A DNA stretch of 61,628 nt from Catenibacillus scindens. Lineage in GTDB: Bacteria > Bacillota > Clostridia > Lachnospirales > Lachnospiraceae. Positions 31,226 through 41,287 of this stretch are shown here, in pieces; positions within the stretch are counted from its first letter, which is position 1; each line of letters begins with the position of its first letter. Location of the stretch: assembly GCF_014202115.1 (NCBI RefSeq), contig NZ_JACHFW010000006.1, positions 170,360 through 231,987 of the forward strand, written 5' to 3'. The notes under the pieces were generated by a model. The model ran no database searches, was not told the DNA's origin, and saw only the letters and a list, made by a program, of their open reading frames with translations. Made by a program: the position numbers and the translations under genes.

Positions 31226-31340
31226 TTTTTCAACCGCCTTTCACAGCAACCCTTCATGCCGCGCCGCCAGATGCAGCGCCATTCCCCATAAGGAGCATTT
31301 CACTTATCCTCCATTATATAACATCTTTCCCGGAAAACAC

Positions 31341-31389
31341 AACTAAAAGAGACCGGGCTCCCATCTAAGGATTCCGGCCTCTTTTAGTT
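31341..31389. terminator. Terminator after desulfoferrodoxin gene
   Basis: AACTAAAAGAGACCGG (31341-31356) pairs with CCGGCCTCTTTTAGTT (31374-31389) with one mismatch. It lies just after the desulfoferrodoxin stop on the minus strand; U-rich bases are present on both sides. Confidence 0.75.
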
Positions 31390-31397
31390 TTTGATAT

Positions 31398-31766
31398 TTA
31401 TGCTTTCCAAAGTCCATGAAGATTACAGTAAGCGTATACTTCCTGGAGCTGTTCGCCTACAGCAAGTGCAAAAACGGCCTTGGGCGCATCTGACGGAGAT
31501 AAATGTTTTACCGCAAAGCCCTGATTGGTCTGCACAACAATCCACTCAATCCAGTGTTCCGGGATCATGGGATGTTCCACGGAACCTACCTGTACATTTA
31601 CCATGTTATCCTCGACTGTATATACAGGCACATGTTTTTCCACGGCAGCGTCTGTCGTACCGGCCTCAAGCAGTTTCATCTTCTCACCGCAGCACATCAC
31701 CGGCACTTTCTTATCTGTCAGCTTTGTAATAATGTTCCCACAATGTTCGCATACATAAAATTCCAT
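31398..31766 (-). CDS. dfx: Desulfoferrodoxin / superoxide reductase
   Basis: A 122-residue two-domain protein. The N-terminal rubredoxin-like Fe(Cys)4 site has CEHCGN and MCCGEKM (residues 6-30). The C-terminal superoxide-reductase site has EKHVP, EHPMIPEHWIEW and CNLHGLW, supplying the four His and one Cys ligands. It reduces superoxide to peroxide without making oxygen, protecting anaerobes. RBS AGGAGAG precedes ATG 31766. It is a single-gene unit. Confidence 0.94.
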   Translation of the reverse strand: MEFYVCEHCGNIITKLTDKKVPVMCCGEKMKLLEAGTTDAAVEKHVPVYTVEDNMVNVQVGSVEHPMIPEHWIEWIVVQTNQGFAVKHLSPSDAPKAVFALAVGEQLQEVYAYCNLHGLWKA

Positions 31767-32010
31767 AGATCATCTCTCCTCTCTGTAGGGCGTTTTGCCT
31801 GCTGGCCGCAAATGACCAGTCTAAAACGTTTCATGATTATACAATACAAGTATACGATATTACCGAAAAATAATCCATCCTTTTACAAAAACTGCCGAAA
31901 AAAAATCGTAGCAATTTAACCTGCTAAGAGGATTGCGGTTATTTCATCGAAAAAAGCTAATAGAACCGTAGCTTTAATCAGTCCGCGCCACCCCTGATGG
32001 CCGGAGAATT

Positions 32011-32823
32011 TTACATAATCCGAGAATCCAGATAAACGATCCCGGCACGTCCAAAAGAGGCCAGTTTTGCCCCTTCGCTGCCAAAGGAAACAGCAAAGGG
32101 ATGATTCTCGCCGCTAATTTCTCCCTTTTGAAGCATTTCACACAGACGGATCATATCTCCCACAAGGGCCATGGACACCGGATTGTCCCGCTCCATACCG
32201 GGGAATCCGTAACGCTGAGGGCGGTGTCCCGTGAGAAATTCCATATCCGCCGGTTTTGATTCGGCCCAGTCCATAAATTTCTTCAAATTCTGTCCGTATT
32301 GCTCAACTGTCAGCGCTCCTGGCACCTGCATCCACACGCCCATGCCTGAGCCTACAGCGTCCCCGGAAAAGAGGACGTTATATTTTTCGCAGTAAAACCC
32401 AAGAGAACCCGGCGTATGCCCGTACATCGCCACAGACTCCAGCGTTGTCCCGCCGCCAAGTTCCAGCATTGATCCTGGGTCAAAAGGTGTATAATCCAGC
32501 TCTCCCAGACTCTTATCCATCCCCATCCGTTCCGCTGACAAGGCAACTATAGGGATGTCTTTGGAACATATGTACCGCATCTCAAAACTCCCGGCGTATT
32601 TCATATGATCCCCGTGAGCATGGGTCAGCAAAAGCACACAGGGCAGAGCCGTTATATGGCGGATCAGAGGCAAAACCGGCTCTTTGCCCATGCCTGTGTC
32701 AATGACCGCCGCCATTTTTTCTCCCTCGATCACATAAAAGGAACTTTCATTTTCATCCTCAACAGCATACAGCCCTTCTCTGAGTTTTTCAATGGTGTAT
32801 TCTCCAAATTTTTCTTTAGCCAT
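32011..32823 (-). CDS. MBL-fold metallohydrolase
   Basis: A 270-residue metallo-beta-lactamase-fold hydrolase. The metal motif THAHGDH is near residue 70, further ligands in GHTPGSLGFY (about 135), FSGDAVGSG (about 155) and LTGHRP (about 205). Start ATG 32823 follows AAGGAGAG; the upstream in-frame ATG at 32838 lies before this site. The substrate cannot be told; glyoxalase II-like and lactonase-like enzymes share the motif. It lies 51 bases downstream of the alpha-xylosidase gene on the same strand and may be co-transcribed. Confidence 0.88.
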   Translation of the reverse strand: MAKEKFGEYTIEKLREGLYAVEDENESSFYVIEGEKMAAVIDTGMGKEPVLPLIRHITALPCVLLLTHAHGDHMKYAGSFEMRYICSKDIPIVALSAERMGMDKSLGELDYTPFDPGSMLELGGGTTLESVAMYGHTPGSLGFYCEKYNVLFSGDAVGSGMGVWMQVPGALTVEQYGQNLKKFMDWAESKPADMEFLTGHRPQRYGFPGMERDNPVSMALVGDMIRLCEMLQKGEISGENHPFAVSFGSEGAKLASFGRAGIVYLDSRIM

Positions 32824-32874
32824 TATTCTCTCCTTCAAAGGTCAGATATTCTCTCCCGTTCTAGTCCGGGAAGA

Positions 32875-35199
32875 TCATAAACTCACCCATACCTTTTCCT
32901 GTCCCTGTTCGGGTATGACCACCGTATCCGCTCCGTCTATCTCGTACCGGGCGCCTTTAACACCGGAAATATGAACATTAATCATCCGGATCTTCCACGA
33001 TCCTTCCGACTCTCCCTTAAAGACAATACAGCCTGTATCCGGCTCGGTCCGGCCTTCTATCCACCCGGTTTTGCGTCCCCGGTCAAAAATTTCAGCGCGA
33101 GCCTCATTTTTCAGGGCATAAACACGAAATTCCACATCGCGGGCATAGTCATATTCCGGTGAATCGTCCCTGCTGCCCTTGGGAATGATGGAATTATCCC
33201 GGACAAGAAGGGGGATATGAAGATAATCATAATATTTTTCATACCAGGCGCCGCCCTCAAATATCTCTCCGGTCAGATAATCTGTCCACCGCCCTTTGGG
33301 CAGATAAAACCGTCCAATGCCTTCCTCATTAAAAATGGGAGCTACCATAAGACGTTCTCCAAACATATACTGCCGCTCAAGATAGGCACAGTTTAGATCG
33401 TCGGGAAATTCCATGGCCATAGCCCGCATCATGGGGACCCCGGTACGCGAGGTTTGAACAGCGCTGGAATAAATATAAGGCATCAGAGACATTTTCAGAC
33501 GGGTAAAAAAACGGAGAGTGTCCACCGCTTCTTCCCCATAATTCCAGGGTACCCGGTATGTTGTACTTCCATGCAGACGGCTGTGAGTGGACAGAAGCCC
33601 GAAAGCGGCCCATCGTTTATATACATCCGGCGTGGAATTATCCTCAAAGCCGCCGATATCATGGCTCCAGAAGCCAAAACCGCTGGCCGTCAGTGACAGC
33701 CCGCCCCGCAGGCTCTCGCTCATAGATTCGTAGTTGGCGGTACAGTCGCCGCCCCAGTGTACCGGAAATTTCTGTCCGCCTGCAGTGGCCGACCTGGCAA
33801 AAAGTACAGCCTCCCCTTTGCCCCTGACGGATTCAATGGTTTCAAACACCGTCTTATTGTAAATATAAGAATAGTAATTATGCATTTTTACCGGATCAAA
33901 GTGATTGTCATACACCGCGTCCACAGGGATGCGCTCTCCGAAATCTGTCTTAAAGCAGTCCACGCCCATAGCCATAAGTTTTTTTAACTGTGAGGCATAC
34001 CAACGGCATGCCTGTGGATTTGTAAAGTCCACGATGGCCAGCCCCGGCTGCCACATATCCCACTGCCAGACATCGCCGTTTTCTCTTTTCAGGAAATAGC
34101 CCTTTTCTTTTCCTTCTTTAAACAGCGCGGATCTCTGTCCCACGTAAGGATTGATCCACACACATACGCGGACGCCTTTATCATGGATTTTCTTCAGCAT
34201 TCCCTCCGGATCTGGAAAAATATCACTGTCCCAGCAAAAATCTGTCCAGTGAAAATTTTTCATCCACAAGCAGTCAAAATGAAAGACCGACAAAGGAATC
34301 CCCCGGCTCTGCATCCCGTCAATAAAGCCAAGAACCGTCTTTTCATCATAGCTGGTAATAAACGATGTGGACAGCCACAGGCCAAAAGTCCACCGGGGCG
34401 GCAGCGCCGGCTTTCCTGTCAGGTCTGTATACCGCATCAACGCCTCTTTCATCGTCGGCCCGTCAATAACAAAATAGTCCAGATACTCTCCCGGAACGCT
34501 GAAAGACACTTTCGTCACATATTCCGATCCCACCTCATAGGATACCTTTTCCGTATGATTAACAAACACGCCGTATCCCCGGCTGGACAGATAGAAGGGA
34601 ATATTTTTGTAGGACTTTTCCGTAGCTGTGCCTCCATCCTCATTCCATATATCCACAGACTGTCCGTTGCGCACCAGAGGCGTAAACCGCTCCCCAAGGC
34701 CATAGATCAGTTCTCCCACAGACAATCCCAGATGCTGGACCATATAAGCGTTTTCCCCGTTATAACTATAATAGTCCCCTTTCCAGTCGGTTTTAATATA
34801 AGCCAGATCCCCTTTCCCGCTCTTTGTCAGCAGTTTCCCGTCCCTCTCATATCTCATGGACCAGTTTTCCCGGTCAATGACAAGGGCCAGACGCCCGCTC
34901 TTTATCACAATCTTTTCATCGTCTTCTTCCATCTCCATCAGACTGTTTTGTGAAAGATTCAGTTCGAACCGGGGCCTGTCCCCATCGTCCACGCCCATAT
35001 AATGCCATGTCTGCACACGGATCACTTCCGGAGCCGGAGCAGTGATCTTCATAGTCAGGACTACGCTTTGCAGGTCAAACCCCCTTGTGGGAAGGACAAG
35101 AAGCGCACTGTCCTCATTTTTTTCAACTTCATAGATCATTTTGGGTGAAAAAAGAGCATGTCCTTCTTTCATCAGCCACGCGCCATTTTGAAACTTCAT
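32875..35199 (-). CDS. yicI: GH31 alpha-xylosidase (YicI-like)
   Basis: A 774-residue cytoplasmic glycoside hydrolase family 31 enzyme. The nucleophile Asp lies in CFKTDFGERIP and the acid/base Asp in HWGGDC, with HFDCLWMKNFHWTDFCWD in the substrate site; these match E. coli YicI closely. It cleaves terminal alpha-1,6-xylosyl units, for example isoprimeverose from xyloglucan. Start ATG 35199 follows AGGAGGAG, which removes 30 residues of the longest ORF. No transporter is adjacent; the GPH symporter at 19726 is the nearest sugar importer in the window. Confidence 0.92.
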   Translation of the reverse strand: MKFQNGAWLMKEGHALFSPKMIYEVEKNEDSALLVLPTRGFDLQSVVLTMKITAPAPEVIRVQTWHYMGVDDGDRPRFELNLSQNSLMEMEEDDEKIVIKSGRLALVIDRENWSMRYERDGKLLTKSGKGDLAYIKTDWKGDYYSYNGENAYMVQHLGLSVGELIYGLGERFTPLVRNGQSVDIWNEDGGTATEKSYKNIPFYLSSRGYGVFVNHTEKVSYEVGSEYVTKVSFSVPGEYLDYFVIDGPTMKEALMRYTDLTGKPALPPRWTFGLWLSTSFITSYDEKTVLGFIDGMQSRGIPLSVFHFDCLWMKNFHWTDFCWDSDIFPDPEGMLKKIHDKGVRVCVWINPYVGQRSALFKEGKEKGYFLKRENGDVWQWDMWQPGLAIVDFTNPQACRWYASQLKKLMAMGVDCFKTDFGERIPVDAVYDNHFDPVKMHNYYSYIYNKTVFETIESVRGKGEAVLFARSATAGGQKFPVHWGGDCTANYESMSESLRGGLSLTASGFGFWSHDIGGFEDNSTPDVYKRWAAFGLLSTHSRLHGSTTYRVPWNYGEEAVDTLRFFTRLKMSLMPYIYSSAVQTSRTGVPMMRAMAMEFPDDLNCAYLERQYMFGERLMVAPIFNEEGIGRFYLPKGRWTDYLTGEIFEGGAWYEKYYDYLHIPLLVRDNSIIPKGSRDDSPEYDYARDVEFRVYALKNEARAEIFDRGRKTGWIEGRTEPDTGCIVFKGESEGSWKIRMINVHISGVKGARYEIDGADTVVIPEQGQEKVWVSL

Positions 35200-35365
35200 C
35201 GCTCTCCTCCTAAATCTGAAAACAGGTCCAACAAAACTTAAAAATCTACATAGAGCATATCCTATGCCTCTGACGCCAAAAACAATCATGATGCCAGAGG
35301 CAAATGTTTTCTCTATGGCATCATTATACCATCAGCAATATCCGAATACGACTATAAAATAGGCA

Positions 35366-35584
35366 ATGATTTCAGAATATTTTTCCGAAGTTTCTGGGGA
35401 GGCGATATCATCTCGATTTTATGGACATAGCTTAAAAGAATTGACGTCAGAATATGAAAAAGAAATTTTATTGTGGGCTCATAAATGCTACGGTTCAACA
35501 AGAGCTATGGCAAAGGCTTTGGGCGTCGATCACTCGACTATCGTACGCAAATCCCGGAAATTGGGACTGACAGAGGAAGAATAG
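35366..35584 (+). pseudogene. Isolated TyrR/Fis-type HTH, probable regulator remnant
   Basis: A 72-residue ORF whose residues 28-70 (EYEKEILLWAHKCYGSTRAM in part, then KALGVDHSTIVRKSRKLGL) match the C-terminal HTH of TyrR/PrdR-like sigma-54 activators. The AAA+ and sensor domains that normally precede it are absent, and no ribosome binding site precedes the ATG. It is most likely the 3' end of a deleted regulator gene, though a stand-alone small HTH protein cannot be excluded. Upstream, TGATGCCA/TGGCATCA form an inverted repeat near 35289-35324. Confidence 0.55.
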
Positions 35585-35629
35585 TATTCTCCTCTGCCAG
35601 TCCTCATCTGATTTCCTGCAAATACCAGA

Positions 35630-37729
35630 TCAGAAAATGTGGAAATTCACCACAAGAGCCGCAAACACGATGGAAACCATGGACAGCAGCTTAATGAGGA
35701 TATTAATGGACGGGCCTGACGTATCTTTGAAAGGATCGCCCACAGTATCACCTACAACTGCCGCTTTATGGGCCTCGCTGCCTTTGCCGCCGTGATGCCC
35801 GCTCTCTATATACTTCTTGGCGTTATCCCAGGCGCCGCCGGCGTTAGACATAAATACCGCCATAACAAATCCCGCCGCCGTAGAACCGGCCAGCATGCCG
35901 ATAACTCCATTATAGCCAAGAACAAGCCCCACCACAATAGGGGTCACAATAGCCAAAAGAGTTGGCAGGATCATCTCCTTTAAGCTGGCTTTTGTACAAA
36001 TATCCACACAGGTTCTGTAATCCGCCTCAGCCTTGCCTTCCATAAGTCCTTTGATCTCGCGGAATTGGCGGCGGACTTCCACAACAATACTCTGAGCCGC
36101 CCGTCCCACAGAGGACATGGTCAGCGCCGCAAAGATAAACGGCAGGCAGGCTCCGATAAATAATCCGATGAGAACTGCGGGATTCATTACACTCATATCA
36201 AGAACAATGGAATCCCCACCAACTTCCTGAACCTTCTCCACGTAGGAAGCGATGAGAGCCAGAGCGGTAAGAGCCGCGGAGCCAATGGCAAACCCTTTGC
36301 CGGTAGCTGCCGTTGTATTGCCCAGGGAATCCAGAGCATCGGTACGTTTACGCACTTCCGCGTCCAGCCCGGCCATCTCCGCGATACCTCCGGCATTATC
36401 GGCAATAGGACCGTAAGCGTCCGTTGCCAGAGTAATACCAAGAGTTGAGAGCATACCTACCGCCGCCAGGGCAATACCATAAAGCCCCTGTGTCGCTGAT
36501 TCAAATCCGCCGGAAAAACCGTAAGCAGCCATAACACACACGGCTATAATAATAATCGGCACTGCCGTTGACAGCATACCAAGGCTCAGACCGCCAATAA
36601 TAATCGTAGCTGAACCTGTGAGTGATTTCTCCGCCAGATTCTTTGTCGGTTTATAGGTATCCGACGTAAAATACTCTGTAAAGAAACCGATCAGCACGCC
36701 AGCCACCAGGCCGGCTAAAATAGCAAAGTAAATGCCGATAAACTGTCTGCCAAGGACAAACCACACAATCGGAAACGCCACAACCGCAATGAGGATCGCG
36801 CTTGTGTTCGTACCCCGGCGCAGGGCTTTCAGCAGCGTACCCTGATCCGTACTCTCCCCGGTCTTTACAAGGAAAGAGCCGATAATCGACGCGATAACAC
36901 CTACCGCGGCCAGAACCATGGGAATGATCACCGCGTTAATATTATTAACAGATTCAATCTGGGAAAAAGCAATAACACCGAGAGAGCATGCGGACAAAAT
37001 AGAACCTACATAAGATTCATACAAATCAGCGCCCATACCGGCAACATCGCCTACGTTATCGCCCACATTATCCGCGATAACCGCCGGATTTCTGGGGTCA
37101 TCCTCAGGGATGCCCGCTTCAACCTTCCCCACAAGGTCAGCGCCCACGTCTGCTGCCTTTGTATAGATACCGCCGCCGACACGGGCAAAGAGAGCCATGG
37201 ACGATGCGCCCATACCAAAGGTGAGCATGGTGCTGGTAATTTCTTCCACCGGAAGTTTAAATACAAGTCTTAAAAGAAGATACCAGATGGAAATATCCAA
37301 AAGGCCAAGGCCAACAACTGTAAATCCCATAACGGAACCGGCTGAAAACGCCACATTCAGGCCCTTGTTCAGACCTTTCTGACAGGCAGCAGCCGTCCGC
37401 GCGTTGGCTCTTGTAGCGATCTGCATACCTACAAAGCCGGACAGACCGGAGAAAAAGCCTCCGGTGACAAAGGCAAAAGGTACATACCAAGTTAAGAAAC
37501 CCAGCGCCGCCATAATAAGAAGGATGAGAAACATTCCCGCAAAAAAGATAATAAGGATACGGTACTGACGTCTCAGATAAGCCATGGCGCCCTGATGGAT
37601 CGAAGCAGAAATCTTCTTCATCTGATCCGTGCCCTGGGAGAACTTCAGTACCTTTCTGGCCCGCGTAAACGCAAAGAGCAGCGCGATCACCGAACCGCAC
37701 AGTGTAAGTAGTGCCAAAGTGTTGTCCAT
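35630..37729 (-). CDS. hppA: K+-dependent membrane pyrophosphatase (Na+ or H+ pump)
   Basis: A 699-residue membrane pyrophosphatase with about 16 helices. Substrate motifs [20 protein letters not shown] and [20 protein letters not shown] near residues 190-225 and [14 protein letters not shown] near the C-terminus are intact. In [10 protein letters not shown] the position that is Lys in K+-independent enzymes is Ala, so this is a K+-dependent type, usually a Na+ pump. It uses pyrophosphate to build an ion gradient. RBS GAGGAGG precedes ATG 37729. It is monocistronic. Confidence 0.94.
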   Translation of the reverse strand: MDNTLALLTLCGSVIALLFAFTRARKVLKFSQGTDQMKKISASIHQGAMAYLRRQYRILIIFFAGMFLILLIMAALGFLTWYVPFAFVTGGFFSGLSGFVGMQIATRANARTAAACQKGLNKGLNVAFSAGSVMGFTVVGLGLLDISIWYLLLRLVFKLPVEEITSTMLTFGMGASSMALFARVGGGIYTKAADVGADLVGKVEAGIPEDDPRNPAVIADNVGDNVGDVAGMGADLYESYVGSILSACSLGVIAFSQIESVNNINAVIIPMVLAAVGVIASIIGSFLVKTGESTDQGTLLKALRRGTNTSAILIAVVAFPIVWFVLGRQFIGIYFAILAGLVAGVLIGFFTEYFTSDTYKPTKNLAEKSLTGSATIIIGGLSLGMLSTAVPIIIIAVCVMAAYGFSGGFESATQGLYGIALAAVGMLSTLGITLATDAYGPIADNAGGIAEMAGLDAEVRKRTDALDSLGNTTAATGKGFAIGSAALTALALIASYVEKVQEVGGDSIVLDMSVMNPAVLIGLFIGACLPFIFAALTMSSVGRAAQSIVVEVRRQFREIKGLMEGKAEADYRTCVDICTKASLKEMILPTLLAIVTPIVVGLVLGYNGVIGMLAGSTAAGFVMAVFMSNAGGAWDNAKKYIESGHHGGKGSEAHKAAVVGDTVGDPFKDTSGPSINILIKLLSMVSIVFAALVVNFHIF

Positions 37730-37895
37730 ACGTAAACCTCCTCCATTCTGTTAGGACATCGTAAGTTGTTGTCCGGTCATACCGTTTTCACAGTATTCCC
37801 ATAAGACCAGACTTTAGTAATTTTTTGACAACCTAATTATACTACTTTTTCATTGGCTTGCGTAGGGGGTTTTTTATGATTATATATCAAATCAT

Positions 37896-37924
37896 TTGCA
37901 ATCATACTATATTTGTAGTATTAT
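37896..37924 (+). promoter_or_regulatory. Promoter with BlaI-like operator before M56 gene
   Basis: TTGCAA (37896-37901), 17 bases and TATTAT (37919-37924). The inverted repeat ATACTA-N6-TAGTAT (37904-37921) fills the spacer and resembles BlaI/MecI operators of the TACTAC...GTAGTA type. No blaI gene is nearby. Confidence 0.6.
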
Positions 37925-38007
37925 AAAAACAGCAACAGTCCGCCTCATTTGTGACTGGCGAACTGAACATTGCAAAATATCATCGTCAAAAGAAAGGAGG
38001 ACAGACT

Positions 38008-39528
38008 GTGAGTTGGTACAGCCATCTTATACTGATCTTAATATCCAACAGCCTGAGTATATTGCTGGCGTGGCTGCTGTGGCAGCTTTTTCTAATCCCA
38101 TTAAAGGGACTTAAACTCTACACCGTTTGTTACCGTCTCTTTACCCTGCTCCCTGTTTTCTGGCTTATACCCTTTTACTACCTCTTCTGCTATTTTAAAT
38201 ATTACCGCAGGGAAGGGGCCGGAACCGGGCTGCCCTGGCATGGCGACGCTTTTGAGAGTATTCTCTTGGTTCTTGCCATCCTGTGGGCTGCCGGGGCTAT
38301 GGTCTGCGCCATTATATTTATTCTCGCTATATACCGTATCCAGCATCTTCCCTTTTCCGGCAAAGGTGCCACTGTGTCCAAAGCCATCAAAATAGCCGGG
38401 AATATGGACCGTCAGGCATGGCTTTTAGATTCTCACGGCAATGAACAGCTCTATCCGGGCCTCGATTTTACCGAGCCGGTACAAATCTGCCGTACATCTG
38501 TCCCCGTCCCCATGGCTCCCCTGGGTATCCGCAGCCGGATCTTTCTTCCGTTCTGCAGCTACACTGAGGAAGAACTGTCCATGGTCATCTCCCATGAATG
38601 GTCCCACATACGCCGGGGTGATCTGAAAATCCGAGGGCTGCTTCTGGCCCTCTGCGCTCTGTTCTGGTTCCATCCTCTGGCCTGGCGCATGTTCAAAGAT
38701 TTTGAGGAGTGGAGCGAGGTTGCCTGCGATATTGATGTTTTTCGCAACAAAACCACCTATGTCAGCCCCAAAAAATACTTTTCTCTTCTCATCGAAAATG
38801 CGGAAAAACATCCGGCCAACCGGCATAAATCCTTTTACGAAAACGCCTGTTTTATGTCTGGCCTCAGCGTCAGCGGAAAACGTTTGAAAGAGCGTATCCG
38901 CCGGGCTGCCTGTGGCCGTTCCGGAAGTTTTTCCACACTGTGCGCCATTGTCATCTGCGTCCTCTTTCTCGGCCTTGGCTTGGGCCTATGTTTTGCCGGC
39001 GGTAACTTTTTGGAGGGCAGCTTTGAAACTTTCCTAAACAATACCTACATGACGCTCCAGGAGGATCTCTCCCCTGAATATATGAAAAGTCATCCCTACA
39101 CTTGCCTTGAGGCAGAACTGGAACAAAAGGGCAATATTAAAATCATTGTCCCCGCCTCTCAGCCCCGGCTCCTTGAGATCGCCAACACCTTTTACTGGCA
39201 TCTCTTCGCGCCCACGCCCTCCTCGCCGCCCAAAACAGGCTGGACGATTTACCTGGGCGGCACAGCAGAGACTCACACCTCAGGAATTATTGATACTATT
39301 TATTTTACCAAAGGAACTCAGGTCACCATCTGCATATCCGGAACATCAGCCCCGGACACGCTAAGACTTGGCTGGATCGGACCGGACGATTCTGTTGTGG
39401 GCTTTTCCACCGGGGACGTGCGCTATGGCCGGATCACTATTCCCGAATCTGGTATCTACACCCTCTTCGCGGCCAACTCCGGAGATGAGTCCGCCACCGT
39501 CAGCGGATGGATTCTCTACAACAATTAG
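38008..39528 (+). CDS. BlaR1-like M56 membrane metallopeptidase
   Basis: A 506-residue membrane protein. Several N-terminal helices are followed by a cytoplasmic zinc-protease domain with SHEWSHIRRGD (HExxH) near residue 195 and an EVACD motif near 235, then a helix near 320-340 and an extracellular C-terminal domain of about 165 residues with no penicillin-binding motifs. It is probably a BlaR1-type sensor whose protease cleaves a BlaI-like repressor, but it senses something other than beta-lactams. Start GTG 38008 has AAAGGAGG seven bases upstream. No blaI-type gene adjoins it, although its promoter has a BlaI-like operator. Its 3' end overlaps the convergent htrA gene by four bases. Confidence 0.85.
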   Translation: MSWYSHLILILISNSLSILLAWLLWQLFLIPLKGLKLYTVCYRLFTLLPVFWLIPFYYLFCYFKYYRREGAGTGLPWHGDAFESILLVLAILWAAGAMVCAIIFILAIYRIQHLPFSGKGATVSKAIKIAGNMDRQAWLLDSHGNEQLYPGLDFTEPVQICRTSVPVPMAPLGIRSRIFLPFCSYTEEELSMVISHEWSHIRRGDLKIRGLLLALCALFWFHPLAWRMFKDFEEWSEVACDIDVFRNKTTYVSPKKYFSLLIENAEKHPANRHKSFYENACFMSGLSVSGKRLKERIRRAACGRSGSFSTLCAIVICVLFLGLGLGLCFAGGNFLEGSFETFLNNTYMTLQEDLSPEYMKSHPYTCLEAELEQKGNIKIIVPASQPRLLEIANTFYWHLFAPTPSSPPKTGWTIYLGGTAETHTSGIIDTIYFTKGTQVTICISGTSAPDTLRLGWIGPDDSVVGFSTGDVRYGRITIPESGIYTLFAANSGDESATVSGWILYNN

Positions 39529-40922
39529 GACTCACTTGTCTGTGCCTGGGCATCACTTGCCGAACCTAAAGTAACGCTTACTGTCTGAGCCTCATACTGG
39601 CCGTTGTTTGCGCGCTGGACAACCACATCCACCGTCTCACCGGCCGCGTAATATGAAAGGACGTTCCTGAGCTGATCCATATTGGCGACAGAACGTCCAT
39701 CCAGCTCTGTAATAATATCGCCATTCTGGATACCCGCGTTCTGAGCCGGACCGCCCTCGGCAACAGATGTGACAACAACGCCTACAGGCATTCCGTACAC
39801 CTGGGAAATCTCTGATGAAACATCCTCTCCGGAAATACCCAGATAAGACGCCTGACTCTCATCCACTTTTTCCCGCGTTGGCAGATTCATAAGTTCCTGA
39901 AGACTTTCCTCAGCTTTATTGATAGGAATAGCAAACCCGATACCGTCAACGGTTGTCCCGGAAGAAGTTGTGGAACTCTTTGCCTCATTAATGCCAATAA
40001 GTTCACCCTGCATATTTAAGAGTGCGCCGCCGCTGTTGCCGGAGTTAATCGGCGCGTCTGTCTGAATCAGACCTGTGGATTCAATCGTATTTCCGCTGGC
40101 ATCTGTCAATGTAAGATCACGATCAAAAGCGCTGACATAGCCGCTGGTGACAGACTGGCCGTAGCCTAATGCATTGCCGATGGCAACAACCTGCTCCCCC
40201 AGTACAAGAGCGTCGGAATCGCCAATGCTGGCGATCTTGATCTGAGACATGGTATCCTCAGATATATCGGAAAGTTTTACAGAAACAATCGCCAGGTCGT
40301 TATTTACATCGGTGCCTTTAATCTGGCCTTCCACTGAAGTCTCATCTATAAAACCTACAGAAAGGGTCTGGGCTCCTTCTACCACATGGTTATTGGTGGC
40401 AATAAGCAGTTCTGTGTCATTCTCGCCAACGATGACGCCGGTGCCTGCGCCATCCACTTCATACTGATAAGTGCCGCCAAAGAAACTCCGCATCTCCTCA
40501 ACAGACATGGTAGAAATGGTGACAAGGGATGGCATGGCGTTCTGAGCAACTTCCGCCACAGCGCCTTTGCCTTCCACGGAAGATACAGCGTCAGCCACAG
40601 ACTCCGCACTGGTTGTTTCTGTGGACGCTATCTTTTTTCCGGCATCATCCATACCGCTTAAATGCCATGCTGCCGCGTTAACGCCAAACATTGTCCCGCC
40701 TCCAACCAAACCGAAGACAAGGGCCATCGCAACGAGTACGCCCCATTTCTTCTTCATAGACATCGGCTTCTTTTCTTTTTTCTTTGGCCGTTTCTCATTC
40801 CCGGTCAGGCCTGCCTGATACATGGGATCAATCTGTGGCCCCTGGCTAAAATCGCCACCGCCATTCATCGGCCGCCAAGTTTCATTTATGTTATTTTGTT
40901 GTTCATTAAAATTTTCACTCAT
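39525..40922 (-). CDS. htrA: HtrA/DegP-family serine protease
   Basis: A 465-residue membrane-anchored protease. A cytoplasmic Lys-rich N-terminus and one helix (about 60-80) precede a trypsin-like domain with His in ATNNHVVEG, Asp in NNDLAIV and Ser in GNSGGALLN, then one PDZ domain (about 355-450). It degrades or refolds damaged proteins outside the membrane. Start ATG 40922 has a GAGG site upstream; the longer TTG start is less likely. It lies between M56 and spmA genes, on its own. Confidence 0.93.
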   Translation of the reverse strand: MSENFNEQQNNINETWRPMNGGGDFSQGPQIDPMYQAGLTGNEKRPKKKEKKPMSMKKKWGVLVAMALVFGLVGGGTMFGVNAAAWHLSGMDDAGKKIASTETTSAESVADAVSSVEGKGAVAEVAQNAMPSLVTISTMSVEEMRSFFGGTYQYEVDGAGTGVIVGENDTELLIATNNHVVEGAQTLSVGFIDETSVEGQIKGTDVNNDLAIVSVKLSDISEDTMSQIKIASIGDSDALVLGEQVVAIGNALGYGQSVTSGYVSAFDRDLTLTDASGNTIESTGLIQTDAPINSGNSGGALLNMQGELIGINEAKSSTTSSGTTVDGIGFAIPINKAEESLQELMNLPTREKVDESQASYLGISGEDVSSEISQVYGMPVGVVVTSVAEGGPAQNAGIQNGDIITELDGRSVANMDQLRNVLSYYAAGETVDVVVQRANNGQYEAQTVSVTLGSASDAQAQTSES

Positions 40923-41190
40923 AAAACTCAACCTCTTTTCGTACCTTGAATATTTGTCGTAATATTTCAGTTATTTTATCAACTGTTCCGCCGTTAAAAA
41001 TGTTTCAGGCTAAATTATTGCTTATTTCACTGAATTTTACGTTTTTTCTGCTTTACGATTAGAATTGTAGGCCGATTTTGTGAAAAAAATTTGAAAATTC
41101 TCGTATGATTTTATGAAATCCTGACCAATATTACATGTCCAGGCATTTAATTTTTCTCCACTGAACTTACCCTTATATCTATAATGATGT

Positions 41191-41216
41191 TGAGGTCAAA
41201 TTAAAATTTGACCTCA
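41191..41216. repeat. Near-perfect palindrome TGAGGTCAAATT-AA-AATTTGACCTCA
   Basis: Two 12-base arms around two bases, lying 72 bases after the spmA stop. There is no T-tract on either strand. The 365-base gap 40923-41287 holds nothing else that I can support. Its arms share AGGTCA with the stems at 16430 and 21406. Confidence 0.7.
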
Positions 41217-41287
41217 TGATACCACAGATTTCTCTTTTGAGCCTCTGTAATTGCATATTTGTAACTCTCATCAATCCATTCGGAACA

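Noticed and set aside
34183-34953. 256-codon open frame on the plus strand
   Set aside because: It is antisense to the GH31 gene, with no recognisable domain and low-complexity basic composition.
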